Notes: generated by a model not told the origin, from the sequence alone. 64,000 bases of DNA from Paraburkholderia dilworthii (GCF_000472525.1 NZ_AWZT01000020.1:53715-117714), one strand, 5' to 3'; positions 8,364 to 16,913 are shown, counted from the first letter of the stretch. Numbers and translations: made by a program.

Positions 8364-9329
8364 ATGTCCCCAACTCCCGCTCAATCAGGCCGTCCGGCCT
8401 ACGATTCCCGGCGCCTCAGGCGGATTTTCGACCGCCGTGCAACGACTTTCGACGACGTCGCCTTCCTGCCGCGCGAAATCGCGCAGCGCATGCGCGAGCG
8501 TCTCGATTACATCAAGGTCGCGCCGGCGAGCGTGCTCGACGCGGGTTGTGGTGCAGGCGAAGACATTCCGGCATTGCGTGAGCGCTTTCCTGAAGCGCCG
8601 GTGTTCGGCTCCGACCTGTCGCACGGCATGCTCACGCGCGCGCTGCGCCACGATTCGGGCGACACGAGCTGGCGGCGCTTCTTGCCGGCCTCGCTCGGCA
8701 AGGCGCTTGGCGCACGCGGCCCGCGCTTCGCGCAGGCCGACTTTTCCGCGCTGCCGTTTGCGGCGGGCGCATTCGAATTCATCTGGTCCAATCTCGCGCT
8801 GCACTGGCACTCGCGGCCCGATCTGGTGTTTCCCGAGTGGCAGCGCGCGCTGAAGGTCAACGGGCTGCTGATGTTCAGCACGCTCGGTCCCGATACGCTG
8901 AAGGAATTGCGCGGCGCCTATGCCGAGGTCGAAGCGGCGCATGGCGTCCCTTCGCGCAAGCATGTGATCGAGTTCGTCGATATGCATGATCTTGGCGACA
9001 TGCTGGTCGAAAGCGGTTTTGAAATTCCCGTGATGGATCAGGAAACCATCACAATCACCTATAAGTCGCCCGAGTCGCTGCTTGCGGATGTGCGCCGTTG
9101 GGGCGCCTATCCGTTCCAGCGCGAAGAGTCGTCGGGCGCAGCGGCACGCCGGTTGCACAGAGCGTTGCTGGCAGCGCTCGAAGCTCGTCGGCGCGAAGAC
9201 GGCACAATCGCTCTGACCTTCGAGGTGATCTATGGACACGCATGGAAAGCGGTGCCGCGCACGACTGCGGAAGGGCACGGCATCGTGCGAATAGAAGATA
9301 TTGGGCGAGGCTCGTCAGGGAATCGCTAA
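8364..9329 (+). CDS. bioC: BioC-type malonyl-ACP O-methyltransferase
   Basis: 321 residues, longer than E. coli BioC (251) because of an insertion around the second strand (TSWRRFLPASLGKALGARG). The class I methyltransferase motif VLDAGCGAGED is near residue 54. IWSNLALHWHSRPD and LLMFSTLGPDTLKELR are the BioC-specific stretches. It methylates malonyl-ACP to start pimelate synthesis for biotin. No other bio genes are in the window, so the role rests on the protein alone. ATG start at 8364; divergent from comF across 83 bases. Confidence 0.85.
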   Translation: MSPTPAQSGRPAYDSRRLRRIFDRRATTFDDVAFLPREIAQRMRERLDYIKVAPASVLDAGCGAGEDIPALRERFPEAPVFGSDLSHGMLTRALRHDSGDTSWRRFLPASLGKALGARGPRFAQADFSALPFAAGAFEFIWSNLALHWHSRPDLVFPEWQRALKVNGLLMFSTLGPDTLKELRGAYAEVEAAHGVPSRKHVIEFVDMHDLGDMLVESGFEIPVMDQETITITYKSPESLLADVRRWGAYPFQREESSGAAARRLHRALLAALEARRREDGTIALTFEVIYGHAWKAVPRTTAEGHGIVRIEDIGRGSSGNR

Positions 9330-9351
9330 AGCGGTAAAGAGGACATCTGTT

Positions 9352-9378
9352 ATGTCTGAAATTACCGTTTCCAGACAT
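9352..9378. promoter_or_regulatory. Inverted repeat, possible operator
   Basis: ATGTCTG at 9352-9358 and CAGACAT at 9372-9378 form a perfect 7-base inverted repeat with a 13-base spacer, centre-to-centre 20 bases (two helical turns). It lies 69 bases upstream of the -35 at 9447. It is not GC-rich and has no T-run, so a protein-binding site is more likely than a terminator. No regulator is recognised. Confidence 0.4.
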
Positions 9379-9446
9379 GCCCAAAAGGTGCGGCAAAACG
9401 GCGCGGAGGCTTGTCGCGCCTGGCTTGGGAGGCAGTCCGGGCTTGC

Positions 9447-9475
9447 TTGTGGATGCTTTGGATCGCGCCTATAAT
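9447..9475 (+). promoter_or_regulatory. Sigma-70-like promoter for the oxidase cluster
   Basis: TTGTGG at 9447-9452 and TATAAT at 9470-9475 are separated by 17 bases. The -10 is consensus, the -35 matches at TTG. This would give a transcript leader of about 150 bases before the DUF2244 start at 9632. Confidence 0.6.
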
Positions 9476-9631
9476 GCGTCAGTTTGTCGCCCGGAGTTCC
9501 CACATTTGGGGCGGCAGGCCCGAGGCACTGGGCTGCAAGATGAGTTGACGCGGTGGCGGTCGGGTGGCCGGAACACGAGGTCGCGGTCGGCAATCGCAGG
9601 CGGTCGTTGTGAGGATCGGCAGGAGGCAGCG

Positions 9632-10105
9632 ATGGAAGCATCAGATCTGCTGGCGGATTCAGAACCGGTCCTGAAGGACTGGACAATGAAACGCAACTGC
9701 TCGGTGTCGCCGCGGCAGTTCGTATGTTTCTACGTGTCGCTTGCGTTGTTCTCGTTGGCAATTGCTTTCATGCTGGTTCTGGTCGGCGCCTGGCTGGTGT
9801 TGCCGTTCACCGGCATCGAATTGCTGGCGGTGGGCGTCGCCTTTGCCATATATGCGCGTCATGCTGTCGATTACGAACGCATCCGGTTGTTCCAGAACCG
9901 GCTCGTGATCGAACAGGTGAGCGCCGAGCAGGTCACGCAGTTCGAGTTCAATCCGCGCTGGGTGCGGATCGAGGCTGGCGCAACACCGCGTGATCGGATC
10001 AGGCTGGTCTCGCGCGGCGAGACGATCATGATCGGGCAGCATCTCGCGCAGCACCGGCGCGCGCAGTTCGCCGGCGAATTGCGCATGTGGCTCGCGCGTT
10101 GTTAG
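9632..10105 (+). CDS. DUF2244 integral membrane protein
   Basis: 157 residues from ATG 9632, which has a perfect AGGAGG at 9621-9626. The protein begins with a short polar stretch, then has a hydrophobic hairpin of two membrane segments (about residues 36-56 and 60-75), then a soluble C-terminal part (IRLFQNRLVIEQV, ending MWLARC). This layout matches DUF2244 proteins, which often lie beside cytochrome oxidase genes; their function is not established. Being first in this unit, just before coxB, suggests a role tied to oxidase biogenesis, which is inference from position only. Confidence 0.82.
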   Translation: MEASDLLADSEPVLKDWTMKRNCSVSPRQFVCFYVSLALFSLAIAFMLVLVGAWLVLPFTGIELLAVGVAFAIYARHAVDYERIRLFQNRLVIEQVSAEQVTQFEFNPRWVRIEAGATPRDRIRLVSRGETIMIGQHLAQHRRAQFAGELRMWLARC

Positions 10106-10210
10106 AAGCGTCGAAGCATGCGGCGTTCAAGGGGAGCGCGGCCAGGCCGTCACGGGGTCAGCGGGCCAGCGGGGTCGAGGGTTTGAATGGAAATTTTGGG
10201 TAAGGAAGCT

Positions 10211-11824
10211 ATGAAAACAATCAAGCGAGCGCTCATGGGCGTGCTGGCGATGAGCGGACTGCTTTTCGCCGGTGCCGCCCTGGCAGTGGGCGATGTTCCG
10301 GGCGGCCCCGCCGTCAACGAGATCAATCTCCAGCCGCCTGCGACGAAAATCGCTGAGGAGCTCTACAGCCTCCACACGTTCATGCTGATTCTTTGCACGG
10401 TGATTTTCATCGGCGTGTTCGCTGTGATGTTCTATTCGATCTTCGCTCACCGCAAATCGAAAGGGCATAAGGCTTCGAATTTCCACGAAAGCACCACCGT
10501 CGAAATCATCTGGACGATCGTGCCGTTCGTGATCGTCGTGTTGATGGCGCTGCCGGCGACCAAGACGGTCGTCGCGATGAAGGACACAACCAACGCCGAC
10601 GTCACGATCAAGGTCACCGGCTACCAGTGGAAGTGGGGCTACGACTACGTGAAGGGTCCGGGCGAAGGCATCAGCTTTCTCTCCACGCTCGCCACGCCTC
10701 GCGCCGAAACCGATGGCCGTCAGCCGATTTCAACCACGTACCTGCAAGAAGTCGACAATCCGCTCGTCGTGCCGGTCGGCAAGAAAATCCGCATCATCAC
10801 CACGGCGAACGACGTGGTTCACTCCTGGTACGTGCCGGCCTTCGGCGTGAAGCAGGACGCGATTCCCGGCTTCGTGCGCGACACGTGGTTCAAGGCTGAC
10901 AAGATCGGCACCTTCCGCGGCTTCTGTACCGAACTTTGCGGCAAGGAACACGCGTTCATGCCGGTCGTGGTCGAAGTGCTCTCCAATGACGACTACGCGA
11001 AGTGGGTCGACACGCAGAAGAAGAAAATGGCCGCGGGTCAGGACGACCCGAACAAGACTTATACGATGGCCGAGTTGATGGAGCGCGGCGGCAAGGTGTA
11101 CGCGGCGAACTGCGCAGTCTGCCATCAGCCGACGGGCAAGGGCGCGGGCGCATTCCCGGCGCTCGACGGCAGCAAGGTCGCCAACGGCGCGATCGCCGAG
11201 CATGTCGGCATCGTACTGAAGGGCAAGAACGCAATGCCTTCGTGGGCGCCTACGCTGAACGACGTCGAGATCGCTTCGGTCATCACGTTCGAGCGTAACT
11301 CGTGGGGCAACCACACCGGCGATATTCTCCAGCCGAAGCAGGTCGCAGACGCCCGCAACGGCAAGATGCCGGAAGGCGGCAACCATCTGGCCGACGCAGG
11401 TGCGGCGGCGAGCGGCGCGCAAGCGGCATCGGGCGCGGCGGCAGCTTCGGACGCATCGGGTGCGCAAGCAGCGGCGGCGGGTTCCGAAAGCGCGACGGCA
11501 TCGCAAGTCGCGCTGCCGGCAAGCGTCTACTTCGACACAGGCAAGAGCACGCTGCCGGCCGACGCGAAAGCTGCGGTCGAAGCAGCCGCGGCCTACGCGA
11601 AGGCACATCCGGACGCGAAGTTCACGCTGTCTGGCTTCACCGACGCCACCGGTTCCGCCGACACCAACGCGAAGCTCGCAAAGAGCCGTGCCGAAGCCGT
11701 GCGCGACGCGTTGAAAGCAGCCGGCATCGCCGAAGACCATATCATTTTGAAGAAGCCGGAAACGATCACGGGCGGCAGCGACGCGAAAGAAGCCCGGCGT
11801 GTTCAGATCAGCCCGGCTGCCTGA
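10211..11824 (+). CDS. coxB: Cytochrome c oxidase subunit II with fused cytochrome c and OmpA-like domains
   Basis: 537 residues from ATG 10211 (MKTIKRALMG), preceded by TAAGGAAG. A signal sequence is followed by two transmembrane helices and the cupredoxin domain. The CuA ligand motif CTELCGKEHAFM supplies Cys239, Cys243, His247 and Met250. A cytochrome c domain follows with heme motif CAVCH (Cys301, Cys304, His305), as in caa3-type oxidases. After an Ala-rich linker (about 394-433) a third domain, about 434-537, resembles the OmpA C-terminal peptidoglycan-binding fold (SVYFDTGKSTLPADAK, then AKSRAEAVRDAL). It accepts electrons on the periplasmic face. The OmpA-like tail is absent from ordinary CoxB. 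Confidence 0.94.
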   Translation: MKTIKRALMGVLAMSGLLFAGAALAVGDVPGGPAVNEINLQPPATKIAEELYSLHTFMLILCTVIFIGVFAVMFYSIFAHRKSKGHKASNFHESTTVEIIWTIVPFVIVVLMALPATKTVVAMKDTTNADVTIKVTGYQWKWGYDYVKGPGEGISFLSTLATPRAETDGRQPISTTYLQEVDNPLVVPVGKKIRIITTANDVVHSWYVPAFGVKQDAIPGFVRDTWFKADKIGTFRGFCTELCGKEHAFMPVVVEVLSNDDYAKWVDTQKKKMAAGQDDPNKTYTMAELMERGGKVYAANCAVCHQPTGKGAGAFPALDGSKVANGAIAEHVGIVLKGKNAMPSWAPTLNDVEIASVITFERNSWGNHTGDILQPKQVADARNGKMPEGGNHLADAGAAASGAQAASGAAAASDASGAQAAAAGSESATASQVALPASVYFDTGKSTLPADAKAAVEAAAAYAKAHPDAKFTLSGFTDATGSADTNAKLAKSRAEAVRDALKAAGIAEDHIILKKPETITGGSDAKEARRVQISPAA

Positions 11825-11867
11825 CGTGTCATGGTCAGCACCGCAGTATTCGCTTTAGGAGATTGTC

Positions 11868-13481
11868 ATGTCTAGCATCGGACACGATGTAGTCGCGGGC
11901 CACGAGCACGTGCACGGCGACCATGCCCACGAAACGCCGCATGGCTGGCGTCGTTGGCTGTTCGCAACCAACCACAAGGACATCGGTACGCTGTACCTGA
12001 TCTTCTCGTTCACCATGTTCCTCTCCGGGGGCGTGATGGCGCTGATGATCCGTGCCGAGCTGTTCGAGCCGGGACTGCAAATCATGCGCCCCGAGTTCTT
12101 CAACCAGTTGACCACCATGCACGGCCTGATCATGGTGTTCGGCGCGATCATGCCGGCCTTCGTCGGCTTCGCGAACTGGATGGTGCCGCTGCAAATCGGC
12201 GCGTCGGACATGGCGTTCGCCCGCATGAACAACTTCAGCTTCTGGCTCCTGCCGGTGGCGGCTGTTCTGCTCGTCGGTTCGTTCTTCTCGCCGGGCGGCG
12301 CGACCGCCGCGGGCTGGACGCTCTACGCGCCGCTGTCCACGCAAATGGGCCCGGGCATGGACTTCGCAATATTCGCGATCCACCTGATGGGTGCTTCGTC
12401 GATCATGGGCGGCATCAACATTGTCGTGACCATCCTGAACATGCGCGCGCCCGGCCTCACGCTCATGAAGATGCCGATGTTCGTCTGGACGTGGCTCATC
12501 ACCGCGTACCTGCTGATCGCCGTGATGCCGGTTCTGGCTGGCGCGATCACGATGGTGCTGTTCGATCGCCACTTCGGCACGTCGTTCTTCAACGCGGCAG
12601 GCGGCGGCGACCCGGTCATGTACCAGCACATCTTCTGGTTCTTCGGGCACCCCGAGGTGTACATCATGATCTTGCCGGCGTTCGGGATCGTGTCGCAGGT
12701 GATTCCGGCGTTCTCGCGCAAGCCGCTGTTCGGCTATAGCTCGATGGTGTACGCCACGTCGTCGATCGCGATTCTGTCGTTCATGGTCTGGGCGCACCAC
12801 ATGTTCGCAACCGGCATGCCGGTGACGGGCCAGTTGTTCTTCATGTACGCGACGATGTTGATTGCGGTGCCGACCGGCGTGAAGGTGTTCAACTGGGTCG
12901 CGACGATGTGGCGCGGTTCGCTCTCCTTCGAAACGCCGATGCTGTTCGCGGTTGGCTTCCTGCTGGTGTTCACGTTTGGCGGCCTGTCGGGCCTGATGCT
13001 CGCAATGGCGCCGCTCGACATCCAGTATCACGGCACTTACTTCGTGGTCGCGCACTTCCACTACGTGCTGGTGGCCGGTTCGCTCTTCGCGCTGTTCTCG
13101 GGCTGGTACTACTGGGCGCCGAAGTGGACCGGCTGGATGTACAACGAAACGCGCGGCAAGATTCACTTCTGGGCGTCGATGTTCTTCTTCAACCTCGCGT
13201 TCCTGCCGATGCACTTCGTGGGTCTCGCAGGCATGCCGCGTCGTTACGCCGACTACCCGGCGCAGTTCACCGACTGGAACCAGGTGATCTCGATCGGCGC
13301 GTTCGGCTTCGGTCTCGCGCAGGTGTACTTCCTGTTCGCGGTTGCGCTGCCTGCATATCGCGGCGGCGGTGACCACGAAAAGGCTGGCGACAAGCCGTGG
13401 GACGGCGCCACGGGCCTCGAATGGACCGTGCCGAGCCCGGCTCCGTTCCACACGTTCGAAAACCCGCCGACCGTCGAGTGA
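11868..13481 (+). CDS. coxA: Cytochrome c oxidase subunit I
   Basis: 537 residues with about 12 membrane helices; AGGAG lies just upstream of ATG 11868. It holds heme a and the heme a3-CuB centre that reduces oxygen to water and pumps protons. Diagnostic stretches: the heme-ligand region TTMHGLIMVFG, the CuB region WFFGHPEVYI with its cross-linked His-Tyr pair, the HHMF histidine pair, and YFVVAHFHYVL carrying the a3 and a ligands. The N-terminus is His-rich (GHEHVHGDHAHETPHG), a possible metal-binding tail. It follows coxB by 43 bases. Confidence 0.98.
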   Translation: MSSIGHDVVAGHEHVHGDHAHETPHGWRRWLFATNHKDIGTLYLIFSFTMFLSGGVMALMIRAELFEPGLQIMRPEFFNQLTTMHGLIMVFGAIMPAFVGFANWMVPLQIGASDMAFARMNNFSFWLLPVAAVLLVGSFFSPGGATAAGWTLYAPLSTQMGPGMDFAIFAIHLMGASSIMGGINIVVTILNMRAPGLTLMKMPMFVWTWLITAYLLIAVMPVLAGAITMVLFDRHFGTSFFNAAGGGDPVMYQHIFWFFGHPEVYIMILPAFGIVSQVIPAFSRKPLFGYSSMVYATSSIAILSFMVWAHHMFATGMPVTGQLFFMYATMLIAVPTGVKVFNWVATMWRGSLSFETPMLFAVGFLLVFTFGGLSGLMLAMAPLDIQYHGTYFVVAHFHYVLVAGSLFALFSGWYYWAPKWTGWMYNETRGKIHFWASMFFFNLAFLPMHFVGLAGMPRRYADYPAQFTDWNQVISIGAFGFGLAQVYFLFAVALPAYRGGGDHEKAGDKPWDGATGLEWTVPSPAPFHTFENPPTVE

Positions 13482-13591
13482 TCGTCGTTTAGCGAGGTGG
13501 CCGGTTCCGACGACGCGATCGCGTCGTCGCGGGAATCGGACAGCAGCGAAAGCGGGGCAATGGCAGTAACGAGGCATTCAGAAATCCGAGC

Positions 13592-13726
13592 ATGACGCGC
13601 AATTCACAGGAAAGACGTACACCGGAGCAGATTCGAGCGAGCAACAGGCGGATAGGTCTAGTGCTGCTCGCGATCGCAGCGGTATTTTTCGCGAGCGTCA
13701 TCATCAATCAGGGTTGGTTTTCCTGA
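13592..13726 (+). CDS. Small cytochrome oxidase assembly protein, 44 residues
   Basis: ATG 13592 to TGA 13724-13726 encodes a 44-residue protein starting MTRNSQERRTPEQIRASNRR, with a basic N-terminus and one membrane helix (about residues 21-39, IGLVLLAIAAVFFASVIIN) ending QGWFS. Its position between coxA and ctaG, the positive-inside N-terminus and the single helix match the short 'cytochrome oxidase small assembly protein' found here in other betaproteobacteria. It ends 45 bases before the ctaG start. Its exact role is unknown; support of Cox11 or CuB insertion is inferred from position. Confidence 0.75.
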   Translation: MTRNSQERRTPEQIRASNRRIGLVLLAIAAVFFASVIINQGWFS

Positions 13727-13770
13727 CGAAAGCGGGCCAGTTCGGGTTTGCAGGTTTGTTGAGGATTGAG

Positions 13771-14385
13771 ATGTCGACGCAACCGCCGGCTCAGGCCGAT
13801 CGCTCTTTTAACCGTTCGATGCTCGTCAAGCTGTTCGTCGTCGCGTTGATGATGTTCGGTTTTGGTTTTGCGCTGGTGCCGATGTATCGCGCGATCTGTC
13901 AGATCACCGGCATCAACAACCTGGTGCAGCGCGATGCGACGGTGCGCGAGGCGAAGAATACGCAGATCGACATGAGCCGCACGATTTCGATCGAATTCGA
14001 TGCGAACGCGCGCGGCCCGCTCGGTTTCAAGCCGGAGCAGCGCAGCCTGGACGTGCATCCGGGCGAAGTGACGACAGTGTTGTACGAGGTAAGCAACGAG
14101 CAGGCGCGCACGATTCAGGCGCAAGCCATTCCGAGCTACGCGCCGAAGCAGGCAACCGAGTACTTCAAGAAGATCGAGTGCTTTTGCTTTACGCAGCAGA
14201 CGTTGACGGCAAATGAGACAAAGCGGATGCCGGTCGTGTTCGTCGTCGATCCGAAGTTGCCGAAGGACGTGAAAACGATCACGTTGTCGTATACGTTTTT
14301 CGAGTTGAACACGCCGGCAACGGCGAAGGTCGGAAGCGCGGCGCTCCCGGCCGAAACGGCGGCAACTGCTGCCAATCCCGCCTGA
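13771..14385 (+). CDS. ctaG: Cytochrome c oxidase assembly protein CtaG/Cox11
   Basis: 204 residues from ATG 13771 (MSTQPPAQADRSF) with a GAGGATTGAG purine tract just upstream. One N-terminal transmembrane helix (about 20-40) anchors a periplasmic copper-binding domain. The signature IECFCFTQQTL contains copper ligands Cys137 and Cys139. It delivers copper to the CuB site of subunit I. It belongs to the coxBA unit and precedes the DUF2970 gene and coxC, the standard order in proteobacteria. Confidence 0.96.
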   Translation: MSTQPPAQADRSFNRSMLVKLFVVALMMFGFGFALVPMYRAICQITGINNLVQRDATVREAKNTQIDMSRTISIEFDANARGPLGFKPEQRSLDVHPGEVTTVLYEVSNEQARTIQAQAIPSYAPKQATEYFKKIECFCFTQQTLTANETKRMPVVFVVDPKLPKDVKTITLSYTFFELNTPATAKVGSAALPAETAATAANPA

Positions 14386-14416
14386 CGGCTCAGGCCGCGG
14401 GCGAAGGAAGATAACA

Positions 14417-14626
14417 ATGAGCGATAACAGCGGCGGCCCGCGCAAAAGCAGTTTTGGCCAGTCGATGCGGGCGGTGTTCTGGTCGTTTTTCGGCGTGCGC
14501 AAGCGGCGCGATCTGGAAGCCGATGCCACGCAACTGAACCCGCTGCACGTGATTATCGCGGCGTTGATCAGTACCGCCATTTTCATCGGCGTGCTGATTC
14601 TGGTGGTGCGCGCGGTGGTGGGCTGA
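14417..14626 (+). CDS. DUF2970 small membrane protein
   Basis: 69 residues: a polar N-terminal half containing SMRAVFWSFFGVRKRRDLE, the family's most recognisable stretch, followed by one transmembrane helix (about 45-65, HVIIAALISTAIFIGVLIL). DUF2970 proteins are found between ctaG and coxC in betaproteobacteria, and their function is unknown. AAGGAAG upstream of ATG 14417 is a good ribosome site. Position suggests a minor oxidase subunit or assembly helper. Confidence 0.85.
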   Translation: MSDNSGGPRKSSFGQSMRAVFWSFFGVRKRRDLEADATQLNPLHVIIAALISTAIFIGVLILVVRAVVG

Positions 14627-14768
14627 CGCTGCTGGCAAGGCGCGCGCACGATGCAGTACCGGGCGTAGCAGCGCCCACGAATTAGAGTGAAGCGGTGCGG
14701 TACACACGCGCCGCCGAAGATACAGCCGGAGCTTTCCGGAACAACTGGACTGAAGTGGAGAATCAAGA

Positions 14769-15626
14769 ATGAGCGGTCAAAACGAGAGCCCGTACTATTT
14801 CGTACCGCATCCGTCGCGGCATCCGATCAGCGCCGCCGTGGGGTTGCTGGTCATGCTCGCATCGCTTGCGGCGTGGATCAACGAACATGAACTGGCGCCG
14901 ATCGGCGTTGTCGTCGGTCTGTTGTGGCTGCTCTTTACGCTGTGGCACTGGTTCGGCGACGCGATTGCCGAATCCGAAGGCGGCATGTACGGCAAGAATG
15001 TCGACAAGTCGTATCGCTGGAGCATGAGCTGGTTCATCTTCTCCGAAGTGATGTTCTTCGGCGCTTTCTTCGGCGCCCTCTTCTACGCACGCGCAATCGC
15101 GTTGCACGAACTGGCGAGCCTCGACTACAAGCTGATCTGGCCTGATTTCTCCGCGGTGTGGCCGAACAACGGTCCCGCGTCGCTCGTGTCGACGTTCAAG
15201 TCGATGACGCCGTGGCCGGTGCCGACCATCAACACGGCGCTGCTGCTCTCTTCCGGCGCCACGCTGACGGTCTCGCACCACGCACTGCGCGAAGATCATC
15301 GCAAGAAGGCGATGATCTGGCTGGCGGCTACGCTAGTGCTCGGCGTCTGCTTCCTGTTCCTGCAGGGCTTCGAATATTTCCACGCGTACAACGAACTGAA
15401 CCTGACGCTGGCTTCGGGCGTGTACGGCTCGACGTTCTTCCTGCTGACGGGCTTCCACGGTTTTCACGTGTTCCTCGGCGGCACGATGCTGGCGGTGGTG
15501 CTGGTGCGGATGATTCGCGGCCACTTCACGGCGGAACACCACTTCGCGTTCGAAGGCGCGGCCTGGTACTGGCACTTCGTGGACGTGGTCTGGCTCGGAC
15601 TGTACGTGGTCGTCTACTGGCTATAA
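14769..15626 (+). CDS. coxC: Cytochrome c oxidase subunit III
   Basis: 285 residues, seven membrane helices. It binds CoxA, stabilises the complex and helps proton uptake; it has no redox centre. Typical stretches: PYYFVPHPSRHPI at the N-terminus, MSWFIFSEVMFFGAFFGALFY in the middle (cited as FIFSEVMFF), TGFHGFHVFLG and EGAAWYWHFVDVVWL near the C-terminus. The central insertion around residues 120-155 is longer than in short CoxC forms. A hairpin terminator about 105 bases downstream ends the unit. Confidence 0.97.
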   Translation: MSGQNESPYYFVPHPSRHPISAAVGLLVMLASLAAWINEHELAPIGVVVGLLWLLFTLWHWFGDAIAESEGGMYGKNVDKSYRWSMSWFIFSEVMFFGAFFGALFYARAIALHELASLDYKLIWPDFSAVWPNNGPASLVSTFKSMTPWPVPTINTALLLSSGATLTVSHHALREDHRKKAMIWLAATLVLGVCFLFLQGFEYFHAYNELNLTLASGVYGSTFFLLTGFHGFHVFLGGTMLAVVLVRMIRGHFTAEHHFAFEGAAWYWHFVDVVWLGLYVVVYWL

Positions 15627-15730
15627 GGCCGGTGGGACCGCGCCGGGGCCGGCTACGCCGGAACGTGCGCGGGCCGTCGCGCAGCGTGCTTCGGGACGCG
15701 GCGCACGAGCAGTGAGCAGGATTGATGCAG

Positions 15731-15766
15731 CGCCGCCCTCGACCCTGTCAGGGCGGCGTTTTGTTT
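15731..15766 (+). terminator. Rho-independent terminator after coxC
   Basis: CGCCGCCCT (15731-15739) pairs with AGGGCGGCG (15750-15758) around a 10-base loop, followed by TTTTGTTT. It separates the coxBAC unit from the convergent small membrane protein gene. Confidence 0.88.
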
Positions 15767-15806
15767 AGGGCAGCGATGGTTCAGGGCAGCGATGCTTGCG
15801 CCGGGC

Positions 15807-16016
15807 TCAGCGCCCGTACGGAATGCCAGTCGAGTGAATCCAGCCCATCCAGTACGCAAACAGGATGAAGAGGAATAGCGAGATCGAAAGCCCGACGCGC
15901 GTGGCGAGCGACCAGACCATCCGCTTGGTTTTGCCCTTGTCATGCATCATGAAGTACAGCGCCGACACCATGCTGGCGATGATCAGGACAAAGGCGATGG
16001 GAACGAGAATGTGCAT
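15807..16016 (-). CDS. DUF2909-type twin transmembrane protein
   Basis: 69 residues starting at ATG 16016 (MHILVPIAFVLIIAS). Two hydrophobic helices (about 3-22 and 40-60) are joined by a basic loop, MMHDKGKTKRM; the protein ends STGIPYGR. The layout fits the DUF2909 twin transmembrane family seen between coxC and SURF1 in betaproteobacteria. It is transcribed against its neighbours, away from SURF1. Function unknown; an oxidase assembly role is inferred from position. Longer frames through it have no membrane or family signal beyond this segment. Confidence 0.8.
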   Translation of the reverse strand: MHILVPIAFVLIIASMVSALYFMMHDKGKTKRMVWSLATRVGLSISLFLFILFAYWMGWIHSTGIPYGR

Positions 16017-16048
16017 GGAATCTGCTGAAACGGAGAAGCGCGAAGGCA

Positions 16049-16063
16049 AGATAAGTATTATCT
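16049..16063. promoter_or_regulatory. Short palindrome in the divergent DUF2909/SURF1 promoter region
   Basis: AGATAA-GTA-TTATCT is a perfect 6-base inverted repeat in the 111-base gap between two divergent starts. Its AT-rich core resembles -10 elements on both strands, so it is probably promoter or operator sequence. Confidence 0.35.
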
Positions 16064-16127
16064 CACCGCGCGCCAGCGTTTGCCCTGCGTTCCCCGCGGC
16101 GCTCAACGCAGGCATGGAGTGTCGTCG

Positions 16128-16844
16128 ATGAAAATCCGGCTCGTTCCCGCGTTGCTGATCCTGATCGTGGTCGCGGTGACCTTGCGGCTCGGTTTCTGGC
16201 AGCGTGACCGCGCGCATCAGAAAGAAGCGCTCGAGGCGCGCATCACGCAGTTCGAGAACGCGCCTGCGCAACCCGTCACCGGCGCGCCTGTGGCATTGAA
16301 AGACATCGAATTTCATCGCGTGAAGGCGCGCGGCACGTTTGTCGCGGACAAGGTCGTGTACCTCGATAATCGTCCGTATAACGATCAGCCGGGCTTTTAT
16401 GTCGTGATGCCTTTTCAACTCAGCGACGGCGGTTATGTGCTGGTCAATCGTGGCTGGTTGCCGCGCAACATCAGCAACCGCGAGACGATCGCGCCGTACA
16501 CTACGCCGCGGGGCGAAGTCGAGATCGAAGGCATTGCGCGAGCGGATGCGTCGCGCGCATTTGAACTGGGGCAGGGCGGGTCGGCCGCGCATCAGTCGAT
16601 CCGCCAGAACCTCGATATCGCCGCGTACGCCGCCGAAACGGGACTGCCCTTGCAATCGTTCGTGATTCAACAATTGAGCGACGACGGCGACAAGCTCGTG
16701 CGCGACTGGCCGGCTCCAACCAGCGGCGTGGAGCGCAACTACGGCTACATGTTCCAGTGGTGGGGCATGGCGGCTGCGGCTTTGGCCTTCGGCCTGTACG
16801 CCGCGCGCCGCGCCGCCAGAAAACAGCAGGCGCCCAGCGTGTAA
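16128..16844 (+). CDS. SURF1-family oxidase assembly protein
   Basis: 238 residues from ATG 16128 (MKIRLVPALLIL). Two transmembrane helices, one at each end (about 4-22 and 208-226), flank a periplasmic domain, the classic SURF1 layout. Conserved pieces are RLGFWQRDRA, EFHRVKARGTF, VNRGWLP and the C-terminal NYGYMFQWWGMA. SURF1 binds heme A and helps insert it into subunit I. It heads the second oxidase unit with the Sco-like gene, ctaA, ctaB and sco. Confidence 0.94.
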   Translation: MKIRLVPALLILIVVAVTLRLGFWQRDRAHQKEALEARITQFENAPAQPVTGAPVALKDIEFHRVKARGTFVADKVVYLDNRPYNDQPGFYVVMPFQLSDGGYVLVNRGWLPRNISNRETIAPYTTPRGEVEIEGIARADASRAFELGQGGSAAHQSIRQNLDIAAYAAETGLPLQSFVIQQLSDDGDKLVRDWPAPTSGVERNYGYMFQWWGMAAAALAFGLYAARRAARKQQAPSV

Positions 16845-16913
16845 TGCAGCGCGTGCCCGGCGCGGCTCAGCATGAGTCAGGCGAGCCGCACAATCATTGA
16901 AAGAGGTTATGTA

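Larger units (their letters stand above)
9330..9631. other. Leader/promoter region of the cytochrome oxidase gene cluster
   Basis: 302 bases without a gene of its own. It contains a 7-base inverted repeat at 9352-9378 and a sigma-70-like promoter at 9447-9475. A frame open through this stretch (from 9377) joins the DUF2244 gene but has no family features before residue 86. Confidence 0.6.

Noticed and set aside
11835..13577. A 580-codon open frame antisense to coxA
   Set aside because: It is rich in Arg, His, Glu and Asp runs with no motif, which is the usual shadow of a GC-rich gene on the opposite strand; coxA is unmistakable.
16080..16127. Upstream extension of SURF1
   Set aside because: The added residues are not hydrophobic and lie in the divergent promoter gap; ATG 16128 begins the membrane anchor.
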